From contig CAVQVT010000011.1 of the NCBI GenBank assembly GCA_963717255.1, positions 67,424 to 131,423 of the forward strand: DNA of 64,000 nucleotides. Reading direction: 5' to 3'. Below the pieces are notes generated by a model. That model ran no database searches, was not told the origin of the DNA, and was given only the letters and a program-made list of their open reading frames with translations. Origin of the DNA: CAIYQJ01 sp963717255. Its GTDB lineage: Bacteria > Chloroflexota > Limnocylindria > Limnocylindrales > CSP1-4. This document shows positions 18,097 to 27,800 of this stretch, piece by piece; positions within the stretch are counted from its first letter, which is position 1, and every line of letters begins with the position of its first letter. Both the position numbers and the translations under genes were made by a program.

Positions 18097-19688
18097 CCCG
18101 GACCGCCGAAGACATCGCGCAGGGACTGGACGCGCCCCGCGCCGGCCGGCCGATCCCGGCGGGGGAGCGGGTGCACGTCCTCGGCATCGGCGGGGCGGCG
18201 GCGGCGAGCGCCGCTCTCCTCGCGCAGGCAGCGGGCGCGCTCGTCGACGGCTGCGACACCGGTGGGCCGGGGCCGTACACGCTGGAGCTCGACGCCGCCG
18301 GGATCGCCGTCGCGCCCGAGCACGACCCGCGGCACGTGACGGACGGGACGGCCCCGGTCGTCGACCTCTGCGCCGTCACGAAGGCGATCACCTCCGTCGC
18401 GCCGGACCTTCCCGAGCTCCACGCGGCAGCCGCAGCGGGGATCCACCTCGTCTCGTGCCAGCAGCTCATCGCCGACGCGGCCGCGACGCGCGGGCTGCGG
18501 ACGATCGGGATCGCCGGGACTCACGGGAAGTCGACGACCTCGGGGTGGGTGACGCACCTTCTCGCCGAGGCGGGGCGAGATCCCACGGCGTTCGTCGGCG
18601 CCCTCATGCCGGCGGCCCTGACGGGCGGTCTCGCGTCCACGGTCCGCCTCGGGAACGGGCGTGACTTCGTCGTCGAGGCGGACGAGTACGCGGGGAACTT
18701 CGATCCGTACCGGCCGGCCATCGGGGTGCTCCTCAACGCGGACTGGGACCATCCGGACGTCTTCGCGGACCGGGCCGCCGTCGTCACGACGTTCGAACGG
18801 TGGATCCGCAGGTTCGACGGGGGAGGGGAGGAGCCGGTCCTTGCCGTGGGCCCGGGCGACAAGGGCGCCGCGGAGGTGCTCGCGCGCCTCGGCACCTGGG
18901 AGGGGCGGGTGATCGCGTTCCGCGTCATCGGTCCGGGCGACGCGATCGCGCCGGCTGACGCGCTGCGTGCGCTCGCCTCGGGCCCCCGCACCGCCGCCGG
19001 GGCCGCCGCGCCTCTCGTCGGACGCCTCCGGATCGACGAGGAGGGCCTCTCCCACCTCGAGGTCCACGGCCTGCCTGGGGCCGGCCCCGTCGGGGTCCCG
19101 CTCCGCCTCGTGGGTCGCCACTACGCTCACGACGCGCTGGGAGCGGCCGCCGTCGGGCTGGCGGCGGGCCTCACGGCCGACGAGGTCGCCCGGGGCCTCG
19201 CCTCCTTCCCGGGCGTCGGGCGCCGGTTCGAGCTGAAGGGCGATGTGGCGGGTATCGTCGTCATCGACGACTACGGGCATCACCCGACGGCGATCGCGAC
19301 GACCTTGGAGGCCGCGCGCTCGCGCTACCCGGGGAGGCGCCTCTGGGCAGTCTACGAACCCCTCACGTACCACCGAACGGCCACGCTGATCGAGGAGTTC
19401 GCGGACGTCCTGGCGACGGCCGACCGTGTCGTGGTCGCCGAGATCTACGCGGTGCGTGATCCGGACACGTCGATCACGTCGGCCGCATCCCTCGCGGCCG
19501 CGGTGAACCGCCGCGGTCGCGCTCCGGCGGTCGCCCCGGGGACGGTGGAGGAGACCGCGGACGCGCTCTTCCCCGCACTCGAGCCCGGCGACGTGGTCCT
19601 CGTCATGGGTGGCGGCCGATCGTACCTCCTCGCACAGCGCCTCGTGGACCTGCTCGCAGGCCGGGACCCGGGCGCGCCGGCAGGGTAG
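18093..19688 (+). CDS. Mur ligase family protein, MurC/Mpl type
   Basis: These are ATP-dependent amide ligases of peptidoglycan. MurC joins L-Ala to UDP-MurNAc; Mpl attaches recycled tripeptide to it. The 531-residue protein has the N-terminal UDP-binding motif VHVLGIGGAAAASAALL, the ATP P-loop IGIAGTHGKSTTSGWV, EADEYAGNF, LLNADWDHPDVF, the C-terminal FPGVGRRFELKG and IDDYGHHPTAI. The segment EADEY...WDHPDVF is nearer to Mpl (typically EADEYD...FDHADIF) than to classical MurC. The usual dcw neighbours (murG, murB, ftsQ) are absent here, which also argues for a special or recycling role. The ATG overlaps the ThDP-enzyme stop, so the two are co-translated. Confidence 0.85.
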   Translation: MTRTAEDIAQGLDAPRAGRPIPAGERVHVLGIGGAAAASAALLAQAAGALVDGCDTGGPGPYTLELDAAGIAVAPEHDPRHVTDGTAPVVDLCAVTKAITSVAPDLPELHAAAAAGIHLVSCQQLIADAAATRGLRTIGIAGTHGKSTTSGWVTHLLAEAGRDPTAFVGALMPAALTGGLASTVRLGNGRDFVVEADEYAGNFDPYRPAIGVLLNADWDHPDVFADRAAVVTTFERWIRRFDGGGEEPVLAVGPGDKGAAEVLARLGTWEGRVIAFRVIGPGDAIAPADALRALASGPRTAAGAAAPLVGRLRIDEEGLSHLEVHGLPGAGPVGVPLRLVGRHYAHDALGAAAVGLAAGLTADEVARGLASFPGVGRRFELKGDVAGIVVIDDYGHHPTAIATTLEAARSRYPGRRLWAVYEPLTYHRTATLIEEFADVLATADRVVVAEIYAVRDPDTSITSAASLAAAVNRRGRAPAVAPGTVEETADALFPALEPGDVVLVMGGGRSYLLAQRLVDLLAGRDPGAPAG

Positions 19689-19706
19689 GGGACGGCTCCC
19701 GACCCG

Positions 19707-21305
19707 TCAGTCCGGCGACGCGACCCCGGCTCCGGCGGCCTCCGCGCCGGCGGAGAGCGCCGCGATCTCCTCCTCGGTGAGCCGTCGCGCCTCCACCGGG
19801 TGATCGGCGGACGTCAGGCAGACGCCGGTGGCGAGGTCGAACTGCCAGCCGTGCAGCTGGCAGGTGAGGATCCCGTCGTCCACGGTCGCGAACCGTGTGA
19901 GGTCGGCCTTCATGTGCGGGCACCGCCGCTGGATCTCCCAGCCTCCGAGAGGGAACGTCCCCTCCGACTTCGCCTTCTCGGCGTAGAAGCCCTCTGCGTA
20001 CTGGATCCGCTCGACGTCGAGGCACTTGAACCAGGTGTAGACGTAGTCGTTGTACTGGCCCTTGCGTGACGCACGGAAGCGCATCGAGAGGAAGAGCGAG
20101 TTCACCCAGTCCACCTCGCGCTCGCGCACGAGCGTCTCGACGAGCCGGCGGTCGACCCAGAACCGGTACCGGCACGCCTCCTCGCCGTCCCATGGACGGA
20201 CCACGCGGTCCACGAAGTCGAGGACGACACCCTCGTCGCCGACGTCGAGCAGGATCCGGTCGCCGATCCCGGAGCTCACGTGGTCGGCCATCGCCATCAA
20301 CGGCTCGAACCACGGGCGCAGCTCCGCGAGGAGGTCGACCCGCTCGCCCTCCCATCGTGCGTGCTCCGCGTCCAGGATCGGCCGGACACGCACCTGGTAC
20401 TCGCGGAGATAGCCCTCGCGGTCGTCGAAGATCCGGGTGATCTCCGCGTCGGGGACGGGGTGCACGATCTCGAACGACCCGGGTCGCAGGTCGCCCACGC
20501 TCCCCGGGAGCATGAGCCTGGCGCCCGTCACGTCACGCTCCTCGAGGTAGTGGAGGAAGACAGTCTGGTCGGGGAAGATGTTCGTCGGATCGTCGTGCAG
20601 GTCGTTCTGCTCGAAGAGCTCGTCGTCGAGGAAGCAGGGCGGGCCGGCCGACGGGACGACGAATGCCGGGTCCACGATCTGGATGTAGCGGTGGGACCGC
20701 GCGAGCTGCGCGACGCGCTTCTTGTGCGCGAGGGTCGCCTTCGCCTTCGCGGGGAGCTCGTAGACCATCGGGTACCAGATCGCGCCCGAGAACTGCAGGA
20801 AGAGGAGGTCGATCGGCCCGAGCGCGAGCATCTGGTCCGGGTCGGTGGGGCGGCTGTCGTTCAGGTTCAGCAGGCGCGTCTCGCCGTCGTCCACGAGCAG
20901 CGCCGAGTCGCCGATGGGGCCGTCGGTGGGCGCCGTCAGCGCCTTGACCATGATCCGGAGGCCGCCGCCCAGGTCGACCGGCTCGAGGTCGGCGGTCTCG
21001 ATGAAGCGCCGGAATCCGATCCGGTGGAGCTCGCGCCTGAGGTCGCCGATGGGGTAGTCGGGGAGGATGACGGTCGTCCCGCGGTCCACGTGCGCGGTGA
21101 GCCAGGCGGGGTCGAAGTGGTCGTGGTGCAGGTGGGAGATGTACAGATACGTGGGCTTCTGGAGGGTCGCGGGGTCGACGTCGTCGTTCGCGGGGAAGGG
21201 GAGCCAGGACCCGAAGTATGCGGGGCTGAACCACGGGTCACAGAGGATCGAACCGGCCCGGGTCTCGATGAAGAGCCCGGCCTGGCCGAGGAAGGTCACG
21301 CGCAT
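19707..21305 (-). CDS. MBL-fold hydrolase with C-terminal Rieske [2Fe-2S] domain
   Basis: 532 residues. The N-terminal half is an UlaG-like metallo-beta-lactamase fold (VTFLGQAGLFIET, SHLHHDHFDPAW with the HxHxDH zinc motif, GDSALLVDDGETRLLNLND). The C-terminal 80 residues are a Rieske domain with CPHMKADL and CQLHGWQFD, the C-x-H / C-x2-H cluster ligands. The same two modules in the reverse order make CMP-N-acetylneuraminate hydroxylase (CMAH), so an oxygenase-related role is possible, but no sialic-acid genes are nearby. The start codon is chosen because TATCCT lies six bases upstream and there is no Shine-Dalgarno, suggesting a leaderless transcript. It converges on the MurC/Mpl gene. Confidence 0.85.
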   Translation of the reverse strand: MRVTFLGQAGLFIETRAGSILCDPWFSPAYFGSWLPFPANDDVDPATLQKPTYLYISHLHHDHFDPAWLTAHVDRGTTVILPDYPIGDLRRELHRIGFRRFIETADLEPVDLGGGLRIMVKALTAPTDGPIGDSALLVDDGETRLLNLNDSRPTDPDQMLALGPIDLLFLQFSGAIWYPMVYELPAKAKATLAHKKRVAQLARSHRYIQIVDPAFVVPSAGPPCFLDDELFEQNDLHDDPTNIFPDQTVFLHYLEERDVTGARLMLPGSVGDLRPGSFEIVHPVPDAEITRIFDDREGYLREYQVRVRPILDAEHARWEGERVDLLAELRPWFEPLMAMADHVSSGIGDRILLDVGDEGVVLDFVDRVVRPWDGEEACRYRFWVDRRLVETLVREREVDWVNSLFLSMRFRASRKGQYNDYVYTWFKCLDVERIQYAEGFYAEKAKSEGTFPLGGWEIQRRCPHMKADLTRFATVDDGILTCQLHGWQFDLATGVCLTSADHPVEARRLTEEEIAALSAGAEAAGAGVASPD

Positions 21306-21311
21306 GCCCGC

Positions 21312-21317
21312 AGGATA
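21312..21317 (-). promoter_or_regulatory. Leaderless-type -10 box (TATCCT) for the MBL-Rieske gene
   Basis: TATCCT on the minus strand is separated from the ATG by six bases (GCGGGC), so transcription would start at or next to the start codon. No ribosome-binding site is present. Confidence 0.55.
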
Positions 21318-21452
21318 GCGGCCGTGAGGCCGGGGTCGCCGGATCCGTGGCTCACTGTGCGCGCGACGGTTGCTCGCTCGCGTGATTCCTTCGCCCTGCG
21401 GGGGTGGGGCGGCGAGAGGGGGGCACGGATGCGTGCGTCGGGGAGCGACCGG

Positions 21453-21690
21453 ATGGATGTCGCCCCGCCGCGGCCGCGCTCGACAACGCCGCGTGGTGCG
21501 GGTTCGTGTGCCGCCTCCATGGCATCGGGGGCGTCTTCGGCGGGGACGCATGGACGAGCTCCGTCCGGATGCCCGAGCACCATCCGGACGCCGTCACGCT
21601 GCGCCCATCGGTAGACGCGGCGTCGCTCCTCTCGCGGACGCTGGAGCACGACCGGGAGCGCCGGGCGGAGCTCACTCGGCGCCCCGGTGT
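21453..21690 (+). pseudogene. Remnant of a GNAT-like protein N-terminus
   Basis: The 525-base gap 21306-21830 contains no intact gene. From about 21478 one frame reads LDNAAWCGFVCRLHGIGG, then DAWTSSVRMPEHHPDAVTLRP and AASLLSRTLEH. This looks like the N-terminal part of actinobacterial/chloroflexal acetyltransferase-like proteins (pattern NAxWCdxVCrxHG...DAWTsxxRxPxxxPDAVTL). An ATG at 21453 with GGAG eight bases before it could be the old start, but it is one base out of frame (the run at about 21462-21467). After 21690 the similarity stops and the expected acetyltransferase core is missing. The match is from memory of the family, not from a search. Confidence 0.4.
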
Positions 21691-21830
21691 CCCGGCGATC
21701 CGAGGCAGACGCGCGGGGGCTCGACGCGCGGCCCGTCAGGCGGCATCATGCGCGGACCTGCCGCACCAGCGGCGGACGTGGTCCGGTCGCCCACGCGCAT
21801 GCTCCGCGGCCACCAGGGGAGGGGGAACCG

Positions 21831-22148
21831 ATGGCGAAGTACCTGCTCGCGTATCACGGTGGCACCATGCCGGAGGATCCGGCAGAGAGCGCGCGGGTCA
21901 TGGGGCTGTGGGTCGAGTGGTACACGTCGCTCGGCGCGGCCGTGCTCGATCCGGGCAACCCCGTCGGCCAGGCAGCCTGCGTGGGCCCGGACGGCGCGGT
22001 GTCGGCCGGCGGCGGCGCGAACCCGGTCTCCGGGTACACCCTGATCGAGGCGGGGAGCCTCGATGAGGCCGTGGCCGCCGCGAAGCGCAACCCGCTCCTC
22101 GCCGGCGGCGGCTCGATCGAGGTCGCCGAGACCTTCACCATGGGCTGA
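21831..22148 (+). CDS. YCII-related (DGPF-like) domain protein
   Basis: A 105-residue protein of the YCII ferredoxin-like fold: it starts MAKYLLAYHGG, has WVEWYTSLGAAVLDPGNPVG in the middle and ends with GYTLIEAGSLDEAVAAAKRNPLL, the typical layout of these small proteins. Their biochemical role is mostly unknown; some are found beside ECF sigma factors, which is not the case here. A strong purine-rich GGGGAGGGGG at 21817-21826 marks the ATG at 21831. It is followed 15 bases later by another small gene on the same strand. Confidence 0.85.
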   Translation: MAKYLLAYHGGTMPEDPAESARVMGLWVEWYTSLGAAVLDPGNPVGQAACVGPDGAVSAGGGANPVSGYTLIEAGSLDEAVAAAKRNPLLAGGGSIEVAETFTMG

Positions 22149-22163
22149 CCCGGGGTCGGCACC

Positions 22164-22454
22164 ATGTCGTTCGTCGACCGCCTCGGACCGCGGACGCGCC
22201 TCCGCCCGGGCTACGTCGTGGTCCTGCGCGAGCAGTTGACGACCGCGCCCGGCCGCGGGTGGCCCGCCGGCACACAGTGCCGCGTCGTGGGTGCCGGCGC
22301 TCGCGGGAGAGAGGTGGAGGTCGAGCTGATCGGCGTCGGCTCCGCGGCGCCGGTCTTCTCGTTCGCGGGCAGCGGCGAGCGCGTATCGCTGCCGCGCGCG
22401 GCCGTCCGGCGCGTCTTCCCGGAGAGCGCCTCGTTCCTGCGGCGCTTCGACTGA
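22164..22454 (+). CDS. Small hypothetical protein, possible SH3-like barrel
   Basis: A 96-residue protein that I do not recognise. It begins MSFVDRLGPRTRLRPGYVVVL and has a pattern of short beta strands with Gly turns (GTQCRVVGAGARGREVEVELIG). It has no cysteines beyond one, no membrane segment and no signal peptide. It lies between the YCII gene and the MFS transporter, all on the plus strand. A barrel-like fold is only a guess from the strand pattern. Confidence 0.6.
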   Translation: MSFVDRLGPRTRLRPGYVVVLREQLTTAPGRGWPAGTQCRVVGAGARGREVEVELIGVGSAAPVFSFAGSGERVSLPRAAVRRVFPESASFLRRFD

Positions 22455-22560
22455 GCGGCGCAGCGGTGCCGTTCGGCTCTGGCCGGGCGGTCCGCGGCGG
22501 GCGACGATCGCCGCGGGCGAAGCCCCATCGGGCAGCGCGGGCGAGGGAGGCGCGGGCGCC

Positions 22561-23961
22561 GTGGCGGCGGGTGGAGAAGCGACGCCGGGCGTGGCGGCGG
22601 GCGCGGTCCCGGCGGCGGCCGGAACGGTCAGGCCGCTGGCGTGGCTGCCGTGGACCCAGCTCCTCACGCTCTCCGTCTACTGGTTCGGGATCCAGGCCAT
22701 CTGGGGCGGCTACGAGGCGTTCGGCCAGAAGCAGGTCCAGCTGCTGGTGGGGGAGGGCGTCAAGGGGACCTCGATCGGCATCCTCGAGATGACGGGGTCG
22801 CTCATCGCCATCCTCGTCCAGCCGACGGCGGGGACCCTGAGCGACTACACGGCGACGCGGTGGGGGAAGCGGAAGGCCTACATCATCGTCGGGGCGACGT
22901 TCGACCTGATCTTCCTCTGCGGCCTGGCGCTGGTCGCGATGCCGGAGCCCGCCGCGGGCACGTGGGATGGCCAGGCGCTCGGGACGGCGCCGCTCATCAT
23001 CGCCTACGTGGTGTGCTTCCTCGGCCTCCAGCTCAGCTCGAACGCCGCCCAGGGGCCGTTCCAGGGCTACGTTCCGGACCTCGTGCCGGAGAGACAGGTC
23101 GGGACCGCGAGCGGCCTCATGGGGGTCATGCGCCTGACGGGCCTCATGGCCGGGACGATCATCATGGCGGTCGGGAGCGCGTCGAACCTCTGGGGGGCCG
23201 CGCTCGTCTGCATCGGCCTCATCGAGCTCACGCTCGCGATCATCACGTTCCTGTACGTCCGCGAGGGACCCACTGCCCGCACGCGAGAGGGAAGGTCGTG
23301 GCGCTCGATCGCCGGCGAGGCGTGGGGGACGGACGTCCTCCGGGAACGGTCGTTCCTGTTCATGTCGACGGTCCGGCTCTGCTTCCTCGCCGGCACGGGG
23401 ATCTTCGTCAACGTCCTCCTCTACTACCTCGAGGACGCGATGGGGATCGTCGATCCCGAAGAGCGCGGGCTCTGGCAGGTCGCCGGAGCAGGGCTCGTGC
23501 TCGCCGGCTCGCTCCTCGCCGCGCCGCTCTCCGCCGTGATCTCGAACCGGACCGGCCGCAAGCCGGTCATCCTCGCAGCCATCGTCATCGCCGGGATCGG
23601 GATCGCCGGCCTCGCGGCTGCCCCGACGATCTGGCTGGCCATCCCGGCGATCCTGCTGCTCGGCGTCGGCGGGGGTGCCTACCTCGCGGTGGACTGGGCC
23701 CTCATGACGGAGGTCATCCCGCTCGTGGCGAGCGGCCGGTACATGGGCCTGGGCAACATCGCGAACTCGATCGCGGGCCCGATCGGCCTCCTCTTCGGCG
23801 GTCTCATCCTCGACGCGTTCGCTCGCGGCGGCGACCCGGGGCTCGGCGTGCGGGCGGCCGTCGCCCTCGGCATCCTCTTCCTCGTCGGCGCCGCCGTCGC
23901 TCTCGCCGGCGTCCGGCCACGCCGCGACCCGCGCATGGTCGCGGAGCCCGAGGCGGCGTGA
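22561..23961 (+). CDS. MFS transporter, GPH/SLC45-like sugar-cation symporter type
   Basis: A 466-residue membrane protein with 12 predicted hydrophobic helices. After a 25-residue Ala/Gly N-terminus the first helix region is WTQLLTLSVYWFGIQAIWGG. The cytoplasmic loop signature QPTAGTLSDYTATRWGKRKAYI matches the glycoside-pentoside-hexuronide and SLC45 families (G-x-L-S-D-x(4)-R-x-G-[KR]-R), and a second conserved loop SNRTGRKPVI follows helix 8. The substrate is unknown. GTG start at 22561 has no clear ribosome-binding site. Neighbouring genes do not indicate a sugar pathway. Confidence 0.85.
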   Translation: MAAGGEATPGVAAGAVPAAAGTVRPLAWLPWTQLLTLSVYWFGIQAIWGGYEAFGQKQVQLLVGEGVKGTSIGILEMTGSLIAILVQPTAGTLSDYTATRWGKRKAYIIVGATFDLIFLCGLALVAMPEPAAGTWDGQALGTAPLIIAYVVCFLGLQLSSNAAQGPFQGYVPDLVPERQVGTASGLMGVMRLTGLMAGTIIMAVGSASNLWGAALVCIGLIELTLAIITFLYVREGPTARTREGRSWRSIAGEAWGTDVLRERSFLFMSTVRLCFLAGTGIFVNVLLYYLEDAMGIVDPEERGLWQVAGAGLVLAGSLLAAPLSAVISNRTGRKPVILAAIVIAGIGIAGLAAAPTIWLAIPAILLLGVGGGAYLAVDWALMTEVIPLVASGRYMGLGNIANSIAGPIGLLFGGLILDAFARGGDPGLGVRAAVALGILFLVGAAVALAGVRPRRDPRMVAEPEAA

Positions 23962-23977
23962 GTCCGGCGATCCCGGG

Positions 23978-24283
23978 TCAGTCGACGACGATCCTCTCCT
24001 CGACGAAGACGCGGACCCGTCCGGCCACGTGCGCGAGGGAGTCGGTGGCGACGGCCTTGCCGATCTCCGTCGCGTAGGCGTCGACGAAGGCCTGCTGCGA
24101 GTCGAACCACAGCTCGGCGATCCCGTCCGCCGGCGGATCGTCGGTCTGGACGATGTTGTAGACGAGCTTCCTGAGCTCGGGGAGGGTCGCAGCGAGCGGC
24201 GCGTGCTCGTCGAGAAGCCAGTGGCGGAACTCGGCCGAGGTCATCTCCGGCTTCTTCGTGAGCAGGATCATCGCCTTGAACAT
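23978..24283 (-). CDS. EthD domain protein
   Basis: A 101-residue dimeric alpha/beta-barrel-type EthD protein: FKAMILLTKKPEMTSAEFRHWLLDEHAPLA at the N-terminus is the family signature (the HW...HxPL segment), with ELWFDSQQAFVDAY further on. EthD proteins are small stress- or catabolism-linked proteins of unclear chemistry. The ATG overlaps the stop of the upstream gene (ATGA at 24280-24283 region), so the two are one transcription and translation unit. Confidence 0.85.
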   Translation of the reverse strand: MFKAMILLTKKPEMTSAEFRHWLLDEHAPLAATLPELRKLVYNIVQTDDPPADGIAELWFDSQQAFVDAYATEIGKAVATDSLAHVAGRVRVFVEERIVVD

Positions 24284-24825
24284 CAGCCGGGCCTCCGTGT
24301 GCGGGCGAGCGGGCGGCCGCCTGTCGCCAGGACGAGGCAGACCACCACCTCGTCGGGGCGTGGGGCGTCGGCGACGGCGATCTCCCCGGCGTCCATCTCG
24401 TCGAAGCTCCAGATGTCGTCCCGGTTCACCAGGGGCATCGTGATCGGCGCGCCGGGGCCGCCCATCTTCTTCGTGGAAGGGATGATCGACGGGCCGCCGC
24501 CGACGGCGGCGCGCACGGGCGCGCCGAAGCGCGGGTGGAGGATCGCGGCGGCGTGTTCCAGCTCGCCGTCGGTCCCGACGATCGCCCCCTTCCCGTAGGC
24601 GGTGACCGGTGCGTCGTCCCCGAGGGCGGCGATCGCCTGCGCCGCGAGCACGGCCGAGACGTCGGCGCCGAGCGTCTCGAGGATGCCGAGATCCTCCACG
24701 TAGCGCCCTGCGCACGGGTTCGTGACGACCGCCGCGACCACCACCTTGCGGGCGGGCGGGTCGACCGGGCGCCCGGCCGCCCGGAACGTCTCCTCGACCT
24801 GCACGACGATCTTCCGGATCTCCAT
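24283..24825 (-). CDS. Amino-acid-synthesis family protein (DUF1185-like)
   Basis: A 180-residue protein starting MEIRKIVVQVEETFRAAG. Segments AAVVTNPCAGRYVEDL, AYGKGAIVGTDGELEHAAA and VGGGPSIIPSTKK are those of the Amino_synth (DUF1185) family, whose function is not established despite the name. The start was chosen at 24825, not the ATG at 24831. The ribosome-binding AGGAGG (24832-24837) directly abuts the upper ATG but is six bases from the lower one. The gene pairs with the EthD gene downstream. Confidence 0.82.
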   Translation of the reverse strand: MEIRKIVVQVEETFRAAGRPVDPPARKVVVAAVVTNPCAGRYVEDLGILETLGADVSAVLAAQAIAALGDDAPVTAYGKGAIVGTDGELEHAAAILHPRFGAPVRAAVGGGPSIIPSTKKMGGPGAPITMPLVNRDDIWSFDEMDAGEIAVADAPRPDEVVVCLVLATGGRPLARTRRPG

Positions 24826-24869
24826 GGGCATCCTCCTGCGCCCGCCTCACGCGGGCTCGGTCGCGTCGA

Positions 24870-27800
24870 TCACGGGATGACGTAGAAGCTCTTCGTGCTC
24901 GTCGCCGAGCCGTACGGGCTCGTCAGGGCGATCTTCCCGGTGACGGCCCCGGCCGGGACGGTGGCCGTCACCATCGCGGAGGTGACGACCTTGAAGGCCG
25001 CCTGCTTCCCGCCGATCGTGACGGTCTTCGTGTACGCGAGGTTCGTCCCGAAGATCGTCACGGTGGAGCCGACCTTGCCCGCCCCGGGGCTGAAGCTCAG
25101 GAGCACCGGGGCCAGGGCGACCGTGAAGGAGCCCGCGCTCGTCGCGATCCCGTCGATCGTGTAGACCACGATCGGCCCCGGCTTCACCCCGGCGACGATC
25201 GTCACCCTGATCGTCGTGGGAGAGATCACCGTGAACGGCACCGGGACACCCCCGACCGTCACGGCTGTCACGTTCACGAACCCCGTGCCCGTGATGGTGA
25301 CGACCGTCCCCACGGCACCCTGGGTCGGTGTGAAGGACGTGATCGTCGGCGGTGTCGTGGGCGCCAGCCCGACGATGACGGGGTCGTGGTCTGCCTCGCG
25401 GTACTGGTCGGGCGCGTAGAGGCTCACCTGGAGGCCGGGTGTCTTGAACTCCAGGTTGTAGTCGAGCACGACGGGCTCATCTGCGTTGACGTGGTACTCC
25501 GTCACGCCGGTCACCTGCGGCGCGAGGGACGCGGACCCGAGCGCGTGGTCGAGGTAGCCCCACTGGCCGCTGAAGACGTACGCCCAGGCGCCCGGCCCCA
25601 CGAAGGAGCGGACGAGATTCGCGTACCCTGCGCCGGCGAGGGCCGTGATCGGGTCCTCCAAGGCGTAGCTGTTCAGGTCTCCCAGGATGAGGATGTCCCG
25701 CTCGCCGGTGCCGGTGGGGTCGCTCGCGAGCCATGCCGAGAGCGCGTTCGCCGCGTTCACCCGGACCTGGCTGCAGTTGCCCTGACCGTCGAGGAGGTCG
25801 GGCGCGTCGCACGCGCTGCCCTTGCTCTTGAGGTGGTTGATGTCCACGATGAACCGCCCGCCGTTCGCGTTCCGCGCGAACGCCTGGGCGAGCGAAGGCC
25901 GGTTGCGCGGGGCGGAGTCCCCGCCGTTCACGAACGCGACGGTGTTCAGCACGGCCGTCTGCCCGACCGGCGTCACGGCCCCGGGCTTGTAGATGAGGCC
26001 GACCTTGATCGCGTCGGTGCCGAGCGCGTTCACCTGGCCGGTGTTCGCGTCCGCATCGACGAAGGCGTACGTGCCGGGAGCCGTCGCCGCGTTGAGCTTG
26101 CCGACGAGGTCGGCGATCGCGCTCGTCGGTCCGTACCCGTCGTTCTCGACCTCGGTGACGCCGAGGACGTCGGGGTTCACCGCGAGGATCGCCGCGACCG
26201 TCTTCGGCCACTGCCGGGCGAACTCGGTGGCGGTGTCCGCTCCGCGGCAGTCGGTGGGAGTGCCGCCCGCGCCGTTCGTGCAGTTGTCCACGGTGTCCGG
26301 GGAGCCGTCGAACGTGTTGAAGAAGTTGAGCAGGTTCATGCCGGCCACGCGGACGGTCCCGCCGACGGGGTCCGGGGCGATGGGTCGCGCGTTGGCGGGC
26401 TGGAACTGCACAGAGCCACCGAGCGCGCCGATGGGGCGCACGCGGTACGCGTTGGGGCTGGCCGCGCTGCCACCCCACGTGTACGTCATGACCCCGACCA
26501 CGCCGGACGCCGTGTCGCCGGCGCGGAGCGTGTTGGACGCCGAGAGCGGCAGGCCGCCCCGGGCGAAGACGATCGGGTCGGCATTCTGCGCCTGCGAGGC
26601 GTCGTCCACCAGGATCCGGTTCAGGTCGTTCTGCGCCTGGAGCGCGAGGGCCGGCGCGCCGGGGGCGACCACGGTGGTCGGCTGTGAGAGGCGCCCGCCA
26701 GACGAGAGGAGCACCTCGCCGAAACGCCCGAGCTGGAACAGCTCCGTGACGGTCAGGGCCTGGGGCAGCCGGACGAGCATCCCCTCGTACCTCTCGGCCG
26801 AGCCGGCGGAGGCGTACGGCAGCGTGACGTCCGCAGGGCTCACCGCGCCCGCCCCGCACGCGACGATGCTCGTCACGGCGCTCAGTTGCGTCTGGTCCTG
26901 GAAGTCCCCGGCGGTGCCGGTGACGCGGACGACGTCGCCGAGCGAGACGCTGTCGGTGTTGCCGTTGAAGACGAAGATGCCGTCGGAGGTGGACGGGTCC
27001 GCGTCGCCGGTCGCGTCCTGCAGGTAGAAGCCGCGCAGGGCAGGGGAGGGCCCCTCGTAGTCGCCCACGACGACGCCCTGCGTCGTCACGGTGCCCGTGA
27101 TCGCCGGCGCCGGGCCGCTGCCCTGGATGGCGTAGATCGGCGTGTACGGCAGCAGACAGGCGCTGATGGTCGCGAATCCGGCCGTGTAGTCCGCGGCCAT
27201 CGCGTCCGGCGGGTCGTTCGTGTCCTGGTCGGTGACGGCGGCGGCGAGGACGGTGAGCGTGCACGATTCGCTGGGCGCGAAGTCGGTGTCGGGGTCGAGG
27301 GTGAACGTCGTCGGGCCGCCGGTCACCGTGGCGGTGTGGGCGCCGCTGACGGAGCACGTGAGGGTGAACCAGGCCCCGGCCACGTTCACCGGCTCGGTGA
27401 ACGTCACGGTGACGTTCTGGTTGAGCGCGACGGCGGTGGCGCCGTTCGCGGGCACGCTGCTCGCGACGGACGGGGCGACGTCGGGCACCGTCGCAGAGTT
27501 GCGCGGGTTCGGGGCGCCGATCGCGAAGTCGGCGGCGTTGCTGTCGGTGTCCGTGGCGCCGCCGCCGTTGCGCAGGGCCGCGGTCGTGTTCGAGAGGTTG
27601 CCGGTCGGCGAGGTCTCCGAGCAGTTCGTGGCGGAGCCGTAGCCCACGAAGTCCACGAGGCCCGCCGGACAGCTCCCGGTGAGGGTCGTCGCGTTGTTCA
27701 CGAGCGCCACCTTCCCGGCGGTGGCGGACATCGCGATCGTGCCGGTGGCGTCGGGCGTCGGCAGATCCACCGTGCCACCGGCGCCCTGCGCCTCCTGGAC

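Noticed and set aside
21296..21649. A 117-residue minus-strand open frame upstream of the MBL-Rieske gene
   Set aside because: It is Arg/Pro/Ala-rich with no motifs and overlaps the leaderless promoter of the MBL-Rieske gene and the plus-strand remnant.
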